In this document: one piece after another, positions 7,639 through 16,569 of the stretch
How the letters are laid out: each line of letters begins with the position of its first letter
Numbering within the stretch: the first letter of the stretch is position 1
Assembly (NCBI RefSeq): GCF_002812205.1
Contig: NZ_NPEA01000002.1
Location: forward strand, 1 to 64,000
Direction: 5' to 3'
Source: Leptospira neocaledonica
Lineage (GTDB): Bacteria; Spirochaetota; Leptospiria; Leptospirales; Leptospiraceae
DNA length: 64,000 nt
The notes under the pieces: model-generated
The model's input: only the letters and a program-made list of their open reading frames with translations
Database searches by the model: none
What the model was told of the DNA's origin: nothing
Made by a program: the position numbers and the translations under genes

Positions 7639-9558
7639 ATGAAAAATAAATTCATTCTATTCACTCTCATTTTTTCAATTTTGTCTATAGGTTATCTATT
7701 TGCCGAGAAGGAGACAAAAGTAGTCCCTACCTTGTCTAAACTTTTGGATCCAGTGGGGAATACTGATAATAAAAAGTATTATAAAAGAGATTCTAAAATA
7801 AAATTCAAATCTTCAGAGATTCTAGTTAAGTTCAAAGACAACGCAGGTGATTCAGTTAAATCTTACGCAGTTAGTTCTTTTAACGGAAAATTATTGAACG
7901 ATCTAGGTGAGACAGGGATTTCTCAAGTAGAATTAAGAGAAGGCCAGACTGTAGAAGAGGCAGTCGCTGAATATGCAACTCATCCTGACGTAGAATACGT
8001 TCAGCCGAATTATATTTATCATGCAAGCCTTGCTCCAAACGATCCAATTTATAATCAGTTATGGGGAATGAACAATACAGGGCAGAGCGTTATAACTTTT
8101 ACTTACCTCACAAATAATCCTGGAACAAGCAATAGTGACATGAGAATGGAAAGTGCTTGGGATGTGAGCACAGATTGTTCGAACACAATTGTAGCAGTCG
8201 TAGATTCTGGAGTGAATTATAATCACGTCGATCTAAATGCAAATATGTGGAGCTCAGCTTCTTGTGTTTCAGATAAGGGAGTTTCTTTAGGCGCATGTTC
8301 TAATGGCTGGGATTATGCAGACAACGATTCTAATCCGATGGACTTGAATGGTCACGGGACTCACGTGGCAGGTACGATTGGAGCAAAAGGAAATAACGGT
8401 ATCGGAGTTGCTGGAGTTTGTTGGACTGCAAAAATTATGGCAGTTCGAGTTCTGGACCAATCGGGTTCAGGTGATACCGCCACCATCATTAAAGGGATTA
8501 ATTTCGCTGTTCGGAACGGTGCGAAGGTTTTAAATTTAAGCCTGGGTGGTCCGGATTACGATTCCGCGATGCGTTCTGCGATGGCAAATGCAGGTAGTAA
8601 GTACGATGCGTTATTCGTGGTTGCCGCCGGAAATGAAAGTAACGATTTAAAATCAGACAATTCTTATCCATGCGAATATGATGAAGCAAATATTTTGTGC
8701 GTGGCTGCTTTGGACCAGAAGTTCCAGTTAGCAAGTTTTTCTAATTATGATACTTCTAAAAAGAGAGTGGATATAGGTGCTCCTGGCACAAATATTCGCA
8801 GTACTTGGGCAGGAGCGGAAGCGACTTCTTCTTTAGCTTTTGCTAGCTGGCAAACTATAAATATATCGGGAACTTCCTGGGGTTTGGCGAATTGTCCTCC
8901 TTCCGTTCTTTACTTATCCATTAGTTGTAGCACTGCACTTGCAGGTACCTCAAGTTTTGGATACTCGTCCAATACGTATTCTGTGCTTTATGCTCCGATC
9001 CCAATTTTTTCAGGTGCAGAAGCTGTTACTGCGAGAATGAATTTATATCTAGATACCGAGGCCGGTTATGATGGGCTCAATTTATACGCTTCCAATTCTT
9101 CTACTCCTTCGGTTATATTCAGTTCTTTTAATAAAGTAGGAAGTCTTTCCGGAGAACGTAATGGATCGATACTTTCAAACTTCGAAGTGCCGGCGACTAA
9201 TTGTGCCGGCTCTTCCACTTGTTATTTCGGCTTTGAATTCGTTTCCGATTCCACTATAAATAAAGCTGGGGTAGCTCTTACTCTTTTTAATCTGATTACT
9301 TTAGATATTAATGATACAGCTCAATACAATACGATCAATGGAACTTCTATGGCTACTCCCCATGTGGCCGGCATAGCCGCGTTATTGAGATCTTTTAATC
9401 CTAAGTTTACTTATTCGGATACGATTAAAGCAATTATTGCAGGCGGTACTGCTACCAGTTCTCTGCAAAACAATACTAAGTATGGAAAGGCTGCAAATGG
9501 AAATGGAGCGATCCGGAATTTAGAAGCACCTACGGATCTAAGTGTAGATGTTCCTTAA
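7639..9558 (+). CDS. Subtilisin-family (S8) serine protease, exported, with inserted domain
   Basis: A 639-residue secreted protease. Residues 1-22 form a signal peptide. Residues ~55-130 are an I9-like propeptide ending DVEYVQPNYIYHA. The catalytic triad is visible: Asp189 in VVDSGVNYNHVD, His239 in NGHGTHVAG, Ser570 in NGTSMATPHVAG, with the oxyanion Asn in AAGNES near 332. Between residue ~390 and ~560 an extra Cys-containing beta-rich domain is inserted, separating the GAPG strand from the Ser motif; subtilases normally have a much shorter gap here. The inserted part contains its own GTSWG sequence, which is not the catalytic motif. It follows the repeat lipoprotein and overlaps the propeptide-like gene at 9548 by 11 bases. 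Substrate unknown. Confidence 0.92.
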   Translation: MKNKFILFTLIFSILSIGYLFAEKETKVVPTLSKLLDPVGNTDNKKYYKRDSKIKFKSSEILVKFKDNAGDSVKSYAVSSFNGKLLNDLGETGISQVELREGQTVEEAVAEYATHPDVEYVQPNYIYHASLAPNDPIYNQLWGMNNTGQSVITFTYLTNNPGTSNSDMRMESAWDVSTDCSNTIVAVVDSGVNYNHVDLNANMWSSASCVSDKGVSLGACSNGWDYADNDSNPMDLNGHGTHVAGTIGAKGNNGIGVAGVCWTAKIMAVRVLDQSGSGDTATIIKGINFAVRNGAKVLNLSLGGPDYDSAMRSAMANAGSKYDALFVVAAGNESNDLKSDNSYPCEYDEANILCVAALDQKFQLASFSNYDTSKKRVDIGAPGTNIRSTWAGAEATSSLAFASWQTINISGTSWGLANCPPSVLYLSISCSTALAGTSSFGYSSNTYSVLYAPIPIFSGAEAVTARMNLYLDTEAGYDGLNLYASNSSTPSVIFSSFNKVGSLSGERNGSILSNFEVPATNCAGSSTCYFGFEFVSDSTINKAGVALTLFNLITLDINDTAQYNTINGTSMATPHVAGIAALLRSFNPKFTYSDTIKAIIAGGTATSSLQNNTKYGKAANGNGAIRNLEAPTDLSVDVP

Positions 9559-9904
9559 ATCCTTTTTGAAAACGATTTGGGTTTTCGTTTTTATATCGCT
9601 GAGTGTTTTCTCTATATTTTCTCAGGGATTTCCTAAGAATCCCCCTTCTGAAAAAGGTAAATATGTGAAGCCCGGTCGGATTGTTCCTAACGAATATATT
9701 TTCAAGTTGGTTTCTGGAACTAGTTCGGAGAAGATCAAGGAGTTAGTTCCAAATTCTACAATTCTGAATATAGAAACCATTATGGAAGATACGTACAAGG
9801 TTACGTATAAGTCTGACCCCGGTTTAAATCTTTTAAAGGCGGCTTCTTCAAAGTCTAACTTTGTAGAATCAGTTCAACATAATTTAGTATACAAAGCTTT
9901 CTAA
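9548..9904 (+). CDS. Small secreted protein resembling a subtilase I9 propeptide
   Basis: A 118-residue protein with a signal peptide (hydrophobic core about 8-25, then SQG). The mature ~70-residue domain reads like a stand-alone subtilase propeptide: NEYIFKL at 49-55, a central D-T-Y-K-V strand and a terminal FVESVQHNLVYKA, which mirrors DVEYVQPNYIYHA of the protease just upstream. In known families such domains act as intramolecular chaperones or as free inhibitors of subtilases (I9 inhibitors). The start overlaps the protease stop by 11 bases, indicating coupled translation. It is probably an inhibitor or folding helper for that protease. The similarity was seen by eye only. Confidence 0.7.
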   Translation: MFLKSFLKTIWVFVFISLSVFSIFSQGFPKNPPSEKGKYVKPGRIVPNEYIFKLVSGTSSEKIKELVPNSTILNIETIMEDTYKVTYKSDPGLNLLKAASSKSNFVESVQHNLVYKAF

Positions 9905-9941
9905 ATATTAGATCTATAAAATACTTTATAAAAAAATAATT

Positions 9942-10973
9942 CTATTTTCCTGAAAATCCCATCTTGATCCATTGTGCGATTTGGTTTAAGGCATTTTTTG
10001 CTTCGGGAACACTTCTTCCTAAATTAAAAAAACCATGAATCAAAGTTTCGTATGTTTTGATTTCCAGTTTTACTTTTGCTTTCCGAAGAAGGTCGGCATA
10101 TGCTAATCCCTCGTCCTGTAGAGGATCAAATCCCGCGATCAACATATAAGTTTTAGGCGTATGTGAAAAATTCGTTTGTTGAAAAGGTGTGACTCTTGGA
10201 TCCTTCCAATCTTTTGAATTTGGCACACTATGATATTTGAAATAACGAAGTAGATCTATAGTAAGAGCATATCCATTAGCGAATTCTTCTACACTCTTTC
10301 TTTCTTGGGTTAGATCGATCCAAGGATAGATGAGCATTTGAAATTGTGGAAGATTAAGTTTTTCTTTTTTGGCCCGAGTGGAAATAGAGACTGCCAAATT
10401 TCCTCCCGCAGAATCACCGCCTACTGCTATCTTTTTCGGATCAATTCCGAGTGCCTTTCCATTCTCTTTAACCCATTTATAAGCTGAGTAAGCATCTTCC
10501 CAAGAAGAAGGGTAAATATGTTCAGGGCCTAATCTATAATCGACTGCGAGTATTGCATGACCCGAAGTTTTTGCTAAGTACCTCAGAGGTGGGTCGTGGG
10601 ACTCCAAATCACCGATTACGAATCCTCCTCCATGAAAATATAGTAAACAAGGTTCTAAATCTTTGGTTATATTAGAAGAATATAATCTTATCTTGATCCT
10701 AGACCCTGTTCCTGGAATAGAAAAGTTTTCGACTCTGGCGAGTTCTTCCTTCTCTAAATCAAAAAAACTCATTATATTTTTGAAAAGTTCCCTCGCTTTG
10801 GGAGGGGGAAGGTTCTCCGGTTTCGGTTTTATTTTGGCTAAAAGTAGCGCAGTTCGAACCTTCGGATCTAAGGTTCTTCCTCTTTTGATATCCCTTCCAA
10901 ATACCCTAAGTACTGAATCTGGAAGAGAAAGTAAGGTTCTGGCCGCTAGAGCTTCAAACTTTTGCCAGAGCAC
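9942..10973 (-). CDS. Alpha/beta hydrolase, hormone-sensitive-lipase-type esterase
   Basis: A 343-residue esterase of the HSL (family IV) group, hydrolysing carboxylic esters. Diagnostic motifs: HGGG at 114-117 (oxyanion hole), GDSAG at 186-190 with nucleophile Ser188, Asp283 in AGFDPLQDEG and His313 in LIHGFFNLG. An N-terminal cap of about 80 residues is present as usual. There is no signal peptide, so it is cytoplasmic. Its start lies inside the 3' end of the monooxygenase gene (20-base overlap), so the two are an operon. A flavin monooxygenase followed by an esterase is a common pairing in ketone-degrading pathways, where the ester made by Baeyer-Villiger oxidation is hydrolysed. Substrate unknown. 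Confidence 0.92.
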   Translation of the reverse strand: MLWQKFEALAARTLLSLPDSVLRVFGRDIKRGRTLDPKVRTALLLAKIKPKPENLPPPKARELFKNIMSFFDLEKEELARVENFSIPGTGSRIKIRLYSSNITKDLEPCLLYFHGGGFVIGDLESHDPPLRYLAKTSGHAILAVDYRLGPEHIYPSSWEDAYSAYKWVKENGKALGIDPKKIAVGGDSAGGNLAVSISTRAKKEKLNLPQFQMLIYPWIDLTQERKSVEEFANGYALTIDLLRYFKYHSVPNSKDWKDPRVTPFQQTNFSHTPKTYMLIAGFDPLQDEGLAYADLLRKAKVKLEIKTYETLIHGFFNLGRSVPEAKNALNQIAQWIKMGFSGK

Positions 10974-12390
10974 TTTTTTTCCTTGGTTCCGATTTTACAT
11001 TAGAAGAGCTTTGTTTCCCGGATTGTTTGTATTTTGCTTTGGATGGAACAGGTAATGTTTGCAGACTTTTAGAGGCTCTCTTTTTACCTGCTTTTAGTTC
11101 CTTCTGCATATAGTATAAAAAGTCCTCGTAATCCACTTGCATCGTGTGTCTGGCAGAAGTTACGTATCTTTTCTTCATTCTTTTTTCGTAATCTTGGATC
11201 TGCTTTCGCATTTCTGCAACTGTAGGCAGGCTATAATTTCCAGTCAGATATTCTGCCAGCCATTTTCCTTGGAATTCCGCAAGAGGCATGATGGCTCCTA
11301 AAGGCTGGTATAATCCCACAAAAAATAGATTATTTAGATCCGGTTTGAAAGTCCTATGAAATAGAGGAAGATGATTCTCGGGCGCGGAGATAAATTCAGG
11401 TTTGAAGAATGGAAACTTAACGTTATATCCGGTGCAATAAATGATCGCATCAATTTCTTCTTCGGAGCCATCGGCAAACTTTACTTTGTTCCCGTTGTAT
11501 TCTTGGATTACAGGTTTGTATTTGATATCTCCTCTTCCAAGGCGTACTAAAATATCTTGGGAAATGGTTGGGTGAGCTTCTCCAGGTTTATGATCCGGCT
11601 TAGGAAGGCCAAAGTCTTCCATCTTTCCTACTCCGATCTTTAACATAGTTCCGAAGAGAAATTGTTTTAACCAGAAAGGTGTTCCAGGAGGAAGTAACTC
11701 TGTTTGTTTGTCTAATGGTTTTCCGAAAAGATAATTCGGGATCACCCAAGCACCTCTCCTAGAACTTAAGAAAACTTTTTTTGCAACTCCGGGACGACTT
11801 AACTCCACAGAAATATCCATGGCGCTGTTTCCCATACCTAATACGATTACTTTTTTACCGACCAATTGAAGGGGATGTTCAGGATCCACATAGTCGTGAG
11901 AATGTATTATTTTTCCGTTAAATTTACCAGGGAAGCCAGGCTCAGGCCAACGCGGAGACCAATGATGGCCGTTTGCTACAATGACAGCATCGTAAAATAT
12001 TTTCTCTCCCTTTTCGCTAGTAACTAAATAAGTTCCGTCGTCTTGAGGTTCTATTTTTGCGACACCATTTTTGAATTTTATATTTTTACGAAGTCCGAAG
12101 TGCTCCACATAATCCACGAAATATTTTTGTATAGGTTCATGATTCGGATAATCCGCATACCAATCCGGCATAGGATAATCTCTGTATTCCATTCTATCTC
12201 TATGAGTATTGATATGTAGTGATTTATAAATATTACTCAGACCGTTGTCGTTTTTATATCTCCAGTTACCTCCTACATCGCTTCCTTTTTCGTAGCAGTC
12301 GTAAGGGATTCCTTTGTCCTGAAGTGATTTACAAACAGTGATTCCACTAGAGCCAGCGCCAATAACGCAGACTTTCGGCAACTCTTGCAT
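10954..12390 (-). CDS. Flavin-containing monooxygenase (class B)
   Basis: A 478-residue FAD/NADPH monooxygenase. The N-terminal Rossmann motif is GAGSSG (11-16), followed by the VGGNWRY region typical of FMOs and Baeyer-Villiger enzymes. The fingerprint FNGKIIHSHDYV (~153-164) fits FxGxxxHxxxY, closer to FMO than to the classic BVMO ending in W-P/D. A second Rossmann motif, VLGMGNSAMD, at ~177-186 binds NADPH. The last ~40 residues are lysine/serine-rich and probably disordered. It is the promoter-proximal gene of a pair with the overlapping esterase, and is divergent from the GMC oxidoreductase across 119 bases. It may oxidise a ketone, amine or sulfide; substrate not deducible. Confidence 0.9.
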   Translation of the reverse strand: MQELPKVCVIGAGSSGITVCKSLQDKGIPYDCYEKGSDVGGNWRYKNDNGLSNIYKSLHINTHRDRMEYRDYPMPDWYADYPNHEPIQKYFVDYVEHFGLRKNIKFKNGVAKIEPQDDGTYLVTSEKGEKIFYDAVIVANGHHWSPRWPEPGFPGKFNGKIIHSHDYVDPEHPLQLVGKKVIVLGMGNSAMDISVELSRPGVAKKVFLSSRRGAWVIPNYLFGKPLDKQTELLPPGTPFWLKQFLFGTMLKIGVGKMEDFGLPKPDHKPGEAHPTISQDILVRLGRGDIKYKPVIQEYNGNKVKFADGSEEEIDAIIYCTGYNVKFPFFKPEFISAPENHLPLFHRTFKPDLNNLFFVGLYQPLGAIMPLAEFQGKWLAEYLTGNYSLPTVAEMRKQIQDYEKRMKKRYVTSARHTMQVDYEDFLYYMQKELKAGKKRASKSLQTLPVPSKAKYKQSGKQSSSNVKSEPRKKSALAKV

Positions 12391-12509
12391 ATAGTGCTCC
12401 GATTTTTTTATGAGAATTATAAAACGAATTAGTAGTAGAAGTTTTTCGAACGCATAGTCAAGTCCGAAAATGGATTGAGTTAATAAATCGATATGTTTAG
12501 GTCGGACTT

Positions 12510-14213
12510 ATGAAGACAGAAGAGAAAACAAACGTTCATTTTGATTACGACTATATCATAGTAGGTTCCGGGTTTGGTGGAAGTGTTTCTGCCATGAGAT
12601 TAAGCCAAAAAGGGTATTCTGTCTTAGTGATCGAATCCGGAAAAAGATGGACTGCAAAAGAATTTCCTAAAACGAATTGGTCGGTTCATAAATATTTATG
12701 GATGCCTAGATTAGGTTTTTACGGGATCCAAAGATTGAATCTTTTAAAAGACTTTTTTCTAGTCAGCGGTGCGGGAGTTGGCGGAGGCTCTTTAGTGTAT
12801 GCAAACACACTTTACGTTCCTTCGGATAAAACATTAAATCATCCTACGTATAAAAAGATTGGTGGTAAGGATGGAATGCTTCCTTTTTACAAGGTAGCTT
12901 CCAGAATGTTAGGAGTAGTTCAAAATCCTCACTTAGACGGATCGGATGCCGTCTTAAAAGAAATCGCACAAGAAATGGGAAGAGGAGAAACTTTTTCTGC
13001 AACTCCAGTTGGAGTATTCTTCGGAGAAAAGCCGGGACAAACAGTAAAAGATCCGTATTTCCTGGGCGAAGGTCCCGAAAGAACTACCTGCAATCTTTGC
13101 GGAGGATGTATGGTAGGATGCCGTTTTAATTCTAAAAACACATTAGATAAAAATTATCTATTCTTTGCGGAAAAATTGGGAGCGAAAGTCCTTCCTGAAA
13201 CGAAGGTAACGGATTTAGTTCCGTTAAATGAAAGAGGAGAAACCGATCCGAATGCGAGCGGCGAATTCGGTTACCAACTTTCTACTCGATCTACTACCGG
13301 TTGGTTCGGAACTCCTAAAAGAAAATTTAAAGCCAAATCTGTAGTACTTTCTGCGGCAGTGATGGGAACAGTAGGATTACTTTTACGCTCCAGGGAAGCA
13401 GGAAATATGAAACGACTCTCCACTCGTCTGGGAGATGAGGTTCGTACGAATAGTGAAACAGTTTTAGGAGTTACTAAGTTTGGAAAGGATGTGGATTTTT
13501 CTAGAGGAGTTGCGATTACTTCTTCCATTCATCCGGACGAACATACTCATATAGAACCTGTGCGTTATTCCAAAGGTTCCGACTTTTTTGGAACTCTTGC
13601 GAGCGTATTGACTGATGGCGGTGGTTTCTTTCCTAGACCTTTTAAATATTTTTTTACAATGTTCACTCAGCCAATTTATTTTTTGAAAGCATCTTGGCCT
13701 TTCGGCTTTGCTAAAAATTCTCTTATTCTTCTAGTCATGCAAACCTTGGATAATAAAGTAAAGCTGGTTAGAAAAAGAAGAATGTCCTGGCCTTTCGAGA
13801 AGTCCATGACTTCAGCTATCAGTTCAGGCGAGAAGGTGCCTTCTTATATTCCGATCGCAAACCAGACCGCAAGAAAGATCGCGAAAAAGATAGGAGGAAT
13901 TCCTAGAAGTTCTTTAAACGATGTCCTCCTGAATGCTCCTATCACTGGGCATATTATGGGCGGTTGTGTAATGGGTTCGGATCCGGAAGAAGGTGTGATC
14001 GATTTCGAGAATAAAGTCTACGGTTATAAAAACCTAAGGGTTTGTGATAGCTCAATGATCCCTGTAAATTTAGGAGTGAACCCTTCTCTTTCAATTACTG
14101 CTATGACGGAAAGAGCGATGTCCATGATCCCTCCAAAAAAAAACAAGGCGGTCTCTAGTTTCGAGTTCGAGAAAGAATTTGGGATCGCATCAGTGGTCTT
14201 TCCTAAAATTTGA
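12510..14213 (+). CDS. GMC-family oxidoreductase, cholesterol-oxidase-like, with Cys cluster
   Basis: A 567-residue FAD enzyme of the glucose-methanol-choline family. FAD-binding motif GSGFGG at 19-24, followed by a GAGVGGGSLVYANTL-type second FAD segment near 85-100 and a C-terminal NPSLSITAMTERAM motif with the nearby His of GHIMGG. This is the subgroup annotated as cholesterol oxidase-like in actinobacteria. Residues 194-204 carry CNLCGGCMVGC, a C-x2-C-x2-C-x3-C arrangement that resembles a [4Fe-4S] site and recurs in this subgroup. No signal peptide. It is divergent from the monooxygenase-esterase operon, so it may feed a ketone into it. Substrate specificity is not known. Confidence 0.9.
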   Translation: MKTEEKTNVHFDYDYIIVGSGFGGSVSAMRLSQKGYSVLVIESGKRWTAKEFPKTNWSVHKYLWMPRLGFYGIQRLNLLKDFFLVSGAGVGGGSLVYANTLYVPSDKTLNHPTYKKIGGKDGMLPFYKVASRMLGVVQNPHLDGSDAVLKEIAQEMGRGETFSATPVGVFFGEKPGQTVKDPYFLGEGPERTTCNLCGGCMVGCRFNSKNTLDKNYLFFAEKLGAKVLPETKVTDLVPLNERGETDPNASGEFGYQLSTRSTTGWFGTPKRKFKAKSVVLSAAVMGTVGLLLRSREAGNMKRLSTRLGDEVRTNSETVLGVTKFGKDVDFSRGVAITSSIHPDEHTHIEPVRYSKGSDFFGTLASVLTDGGGFFPRPFKYFFTMFTQPIYFLKASWPFGFAKNSLILLVMQTLDNKVKLVRKRRMSWPFEKSMTSAISSGEKVPSYIPIANQTARKIAKKIGGIPRSSLNDVLLNAPITGHIMGGCVMGSDPEEGVIDFENKVYGYKNLRVCDSSMIPVNLGVNPSLSITAMTERAMSMIPPKKNKAVSSFEFEKEFGIASVVFPKI

Positions 14214-14242
14214 TCTGAAAACGATAGACCTCGGCCCTATTA

Positions 14243-15226
14243 ATGGAAATTCTCTCCGAATCGGGCATCACCGATCCGGAGAGAATTTTGGGCTTATTAA
14301 AAGAAAGTTTAAAGGATTTTTTTCAAACCAAAAAGGATTGGATCTCTTTTGCAGGAGTGCTCCTTCTATTTTTAATTTTCTGGTCTTATAATTATTCCTC
14401 TCGATTTGTTCCACTTTTCACGCAGGCTTTAAAAGATAATCAGATCGGTTTAAGTCTTTTTTACTTTTTATTCTTCGCTGCAGGAGCTTTGGTTATCTAC
14501 CCGATATCTCTTGCAGTTTATGGAAAGTTAAACGAGTTCAAACCTTCGGTTCCTTTGATCCTAGGATTTGTAACCGTTCTTGCGATTGTTTGTTCAGCAA
14601 GGATTCGAGACTCAGAACTGTTTAATTGGGTTCCTTCTGCTTCCGTAGGGATTGCAATGCTTACGGTGAACTACCTCGGGACAATTCTTGCATACACTGC
14701 ATTACCTTTGGTTTGGATCATTCTCCGCAAAAATTCTTCGGACAGATTTTTAGGTTTAAATAAATCCCCAAAGTTGGAAGAAGTATTCTTTTTACTAGGA
14801 TTGATGCTCCCGGTAATTGCGATCGCATCTTTCTCTCTTTCTTTCCTTTCCGTATATCCACGATTTGCAGGAAGAATGTCCGATGGTTATTTGATCTATC
14901 CACCTGCTTTGTGGATCATTCTATTCGAGATTTCCTATGCGGCAGACTTTGCTGTTTTGGAAACTTTCTTTAGAGGATTTATGGTTTTTCCTCTGGCGTC
15001 GAGAGCGGGGAGTAAACCTGCAGTTTTAGCTATGGCATTCATGTATGGTCTGCTACATTTTACCAAACCCCAATTCGAAGCATTAGGTTCTTTTTTTGGA
15101 GGTTTTATTTTAGGAATGATCTCTTATCGGACCAAATCGGTATATGCAGGAATTTTGATACATATAGGGATTGCGTTGGCAATGGAGCTTGCAGCCACTT
15201 TACAATTTTTGTATTTTATGGACTAA
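14243..15226 (+). CDS. CPBP-type (CAAX protease-related) membrane protein, active site divergent
   Basis: A 327-residue polytopic membrane protein with about eight hydrophobic segments. The C-terminal region matches the CPBP/Abi fold: ETFFRGF (240-246), YGLLH with His272 and HIGIA near 309. In active CPBP proteases the first motif is EExxxR; here the first Glu is replaced by Leu239, the FxxxH Phe is Tyr, and the last motif lacks the usual Asn. It may therefore be inactive or have altered chemistry. It lies 29 bases after the GMC gene and is probably co-transcribed. It ends at a hairpin shared with the convergent gene at 15265. Compare the canonical homologue at 54886. Confidence 0.8.
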   Translation: MEILSESGITDPERILGLLKESLKDFFQTKKDWISFAGVLLLFLIFWSYNYSSRFVPLFTQALKDNQIGLSLFYFLFFAAGALVIYPISLAVYGKLNEFKPSVPLILGFVTVLAIVCSARIRDSELFNWVPSASVGIAMLTVNYLGTILAYTALPLVWIILRKNSSDRFLGLNKSPKLEEVFFLLGLMLPVIAIASFSLSFLSVYPRFAGRMSDGYLIYPPALWIILFEISYAADFAVLETFFRGFMVFPLASRAGSKPAVLAMAFMYGLLHFTKPQFEALGSFFGGFILGMISYRTKSVYAGILIHIGIALAMELAATLQFLYFMD

Positions 15227-15228
15227 AT

Positions 15229-15256
15229 ATTCTCCGGCTCGGTTGAACCGGAGAAT
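15229..15256. terminator. Hairpin between convergent genes, probable bidirectional terminator
   Basis: ATTCTCCGG (15229-15237) and CCGGAGAAT (15248-15256) form a perfect nine-base stem with a ten-base loop between two convergent genes. There is no long T-run on the plus strand, so termination may be only partial. Confidence 0.6.
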
Positions 15257-15264
15257 TGGAAATT

Positions 15265-16569
15265 TCAGATACGAATCGTGTATCCGATATTGTAGAAGAA
15301 GATCACATGAACTATATGTTGCTGTTGGTAATGGTCAACCAAAGCCCTTTTTACCGCAGGATCATCCGATAAGGAAGAGATATAGTCGATGATAAGCTCA
15401 TTCTTATATCCGTAAGCTTTAGAAGGATCGATCGTTAATCCGTCGTTAGCATTACTATCAGGATATACACCTATATTCGGAGTATAAGTTGCGTTATCTA
15501 CCAAGGCGGGCGTGGCTCTATACATCATATTCGCAGCGAAGAAAAACTTTCCATAATCGAATTGGAGTCTAGGACTAATATCGCTGATCCCTTTTTTTCG
15601 ATCGGTATTATCGTTCACTTCCGCATAACCTACCACTAAGCTAGGAGTAATCCTGAAAGTTTCTCCTTTAAAAAATTCATGAGAAACGGTTAAACGATAG
15701 TTATGAGTTCCTTGGAAAGTCCCACCGTAATCGTTTAACATTTTATTATTAATCGAGAACTGAGGATTCAACCATTCCCAAAAAGGAGCCTTCCATCCGA
15801 TCACCCAATATCCTCTCATTACATAAGCTGGATCGTTTTGGTTGATGAATAAAAATCCAGCAGAGAATGTTCCTAATCTAGTCTCATGATCATACATCGC
15901 TCTAGTGAACAGATAATCGTAAAGGCCGTTCTTTTCTTTTCTGGTTTTTACTTCATTTGGATCGAACTGTAAGGTTCCGGTTGCAATAGACTTATCCAAC
16001 AGATACGTTTGATCGGGACCTCCCGGTGTGGATTGTAATCTCAGGTCCGTATCGGTATTACTCCTATCTACTAGCGGATTCATCATGGTGAGCCCAAGCT
16101 TAAACGGTTTAGGCAAACCTAATACTTCCATACTAGTAGTTAGAAAATAGGCCTCATAATAATCTTTATAAGAGGTTCCGTTCCTTCTCGCTTGTCTTTC
16201 TCCGAATAGATCGGAACCTTGAAAGGCTCCGTCATTAGAGAAAGATTGAGAAAGTAGAATTGAATGTTCTGGAAGTGTATCCTTAGGAGAAGGTGCCTTG
16301 ACCGCTCCCGTTGGAACACTTTCGTCGGAAGCAAATTCCGGCACTGTGTCAGGAGCATCTTCCGTTATTTGTTTTATTTTATCCTTTCGGATTCTGTATA
16401 TGACTCCGTCCGGATCGACCACCTCTATCTCGGTTTCCGTTTCTTTTTGTACGGAAACTTTTTTGAAAATACGACCCGCGTTCATTTGGATCGTTACTGC
16501 TAAAATTGTTTCGAGAGGGAAAGTGAGGATCAGTAGGAGGATTGAGGAAATACCTAAAATTCTTCCCAT
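15265..16569 (-). CDS. Probable outer-membrane beta-barrel protein
   Basis: A 434-residue exported protein. Signal peptide residues ~1-25 (ILLLILTFPLETILA). Residues 26-70 resemble a small beta domain with the V-Q-K-E-T-E-T-E-I-E-V pattern and DGVIYRIRKDKI, common at the start of Leptospira envelope proteins. The remaining ~330 residues are strand-rich with alternating aromatic/hydrophobic residues, many GY/Y-L and F-x-F patterns and repeated turns, consistent with a barrel of 14-18 strands. It ends in YTIRI, close to the aromatic/hydrophobic C-terminal residue of BAM substrates. It converges on the CPBP gene. The role, such as porin or adhesin, is unknown. Confidence 0.65.
   Translation of the reverse strand: MGRILGISSILLLILTFPLETILAVTIQMNAGRIFKKVSVQKETETEIEVVDPDGVIYRIRKDKIKQITEDAPDTVPEFASDESVPTGAVKAPSPKDTLPEHSILLSQSFSNDGAFQGSDLFGERQARRNGTSYKDYYEAYFLTTSMEVLGLPKPFKLGLTMMNPLVDRSNTDTDLRLQSTPGGPDQTYLLDKSIATGTLQFDPNEVKTRKEKNGLYDYLFTRAMYDHETRLGTFSAGFLFINQNDPAYVMRGYWVIGWKAPFWEWLNPQFSINNKMLNDYGGTFQGTHNYRLTVSHEFFKGETFRITPSLVVGYAEVNDNTDRKKGISDISPRLQFDYGKFFFAANMMYRATPALVDNATYTPNIGVYPDSNANDGLTIDPSKAYGYKNELIIDYISSLSDDPAVKRALVDHYQQQHIVHVIFFYNIGYTIRI

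Noticed and set aside
8840..8890. ISGTSWG in the subtilase as the catalytic Ser motif
   Set aside because: The true motif NGTSMATPHVAG with Ser570 is further downstream; this one is in the inserted domain.
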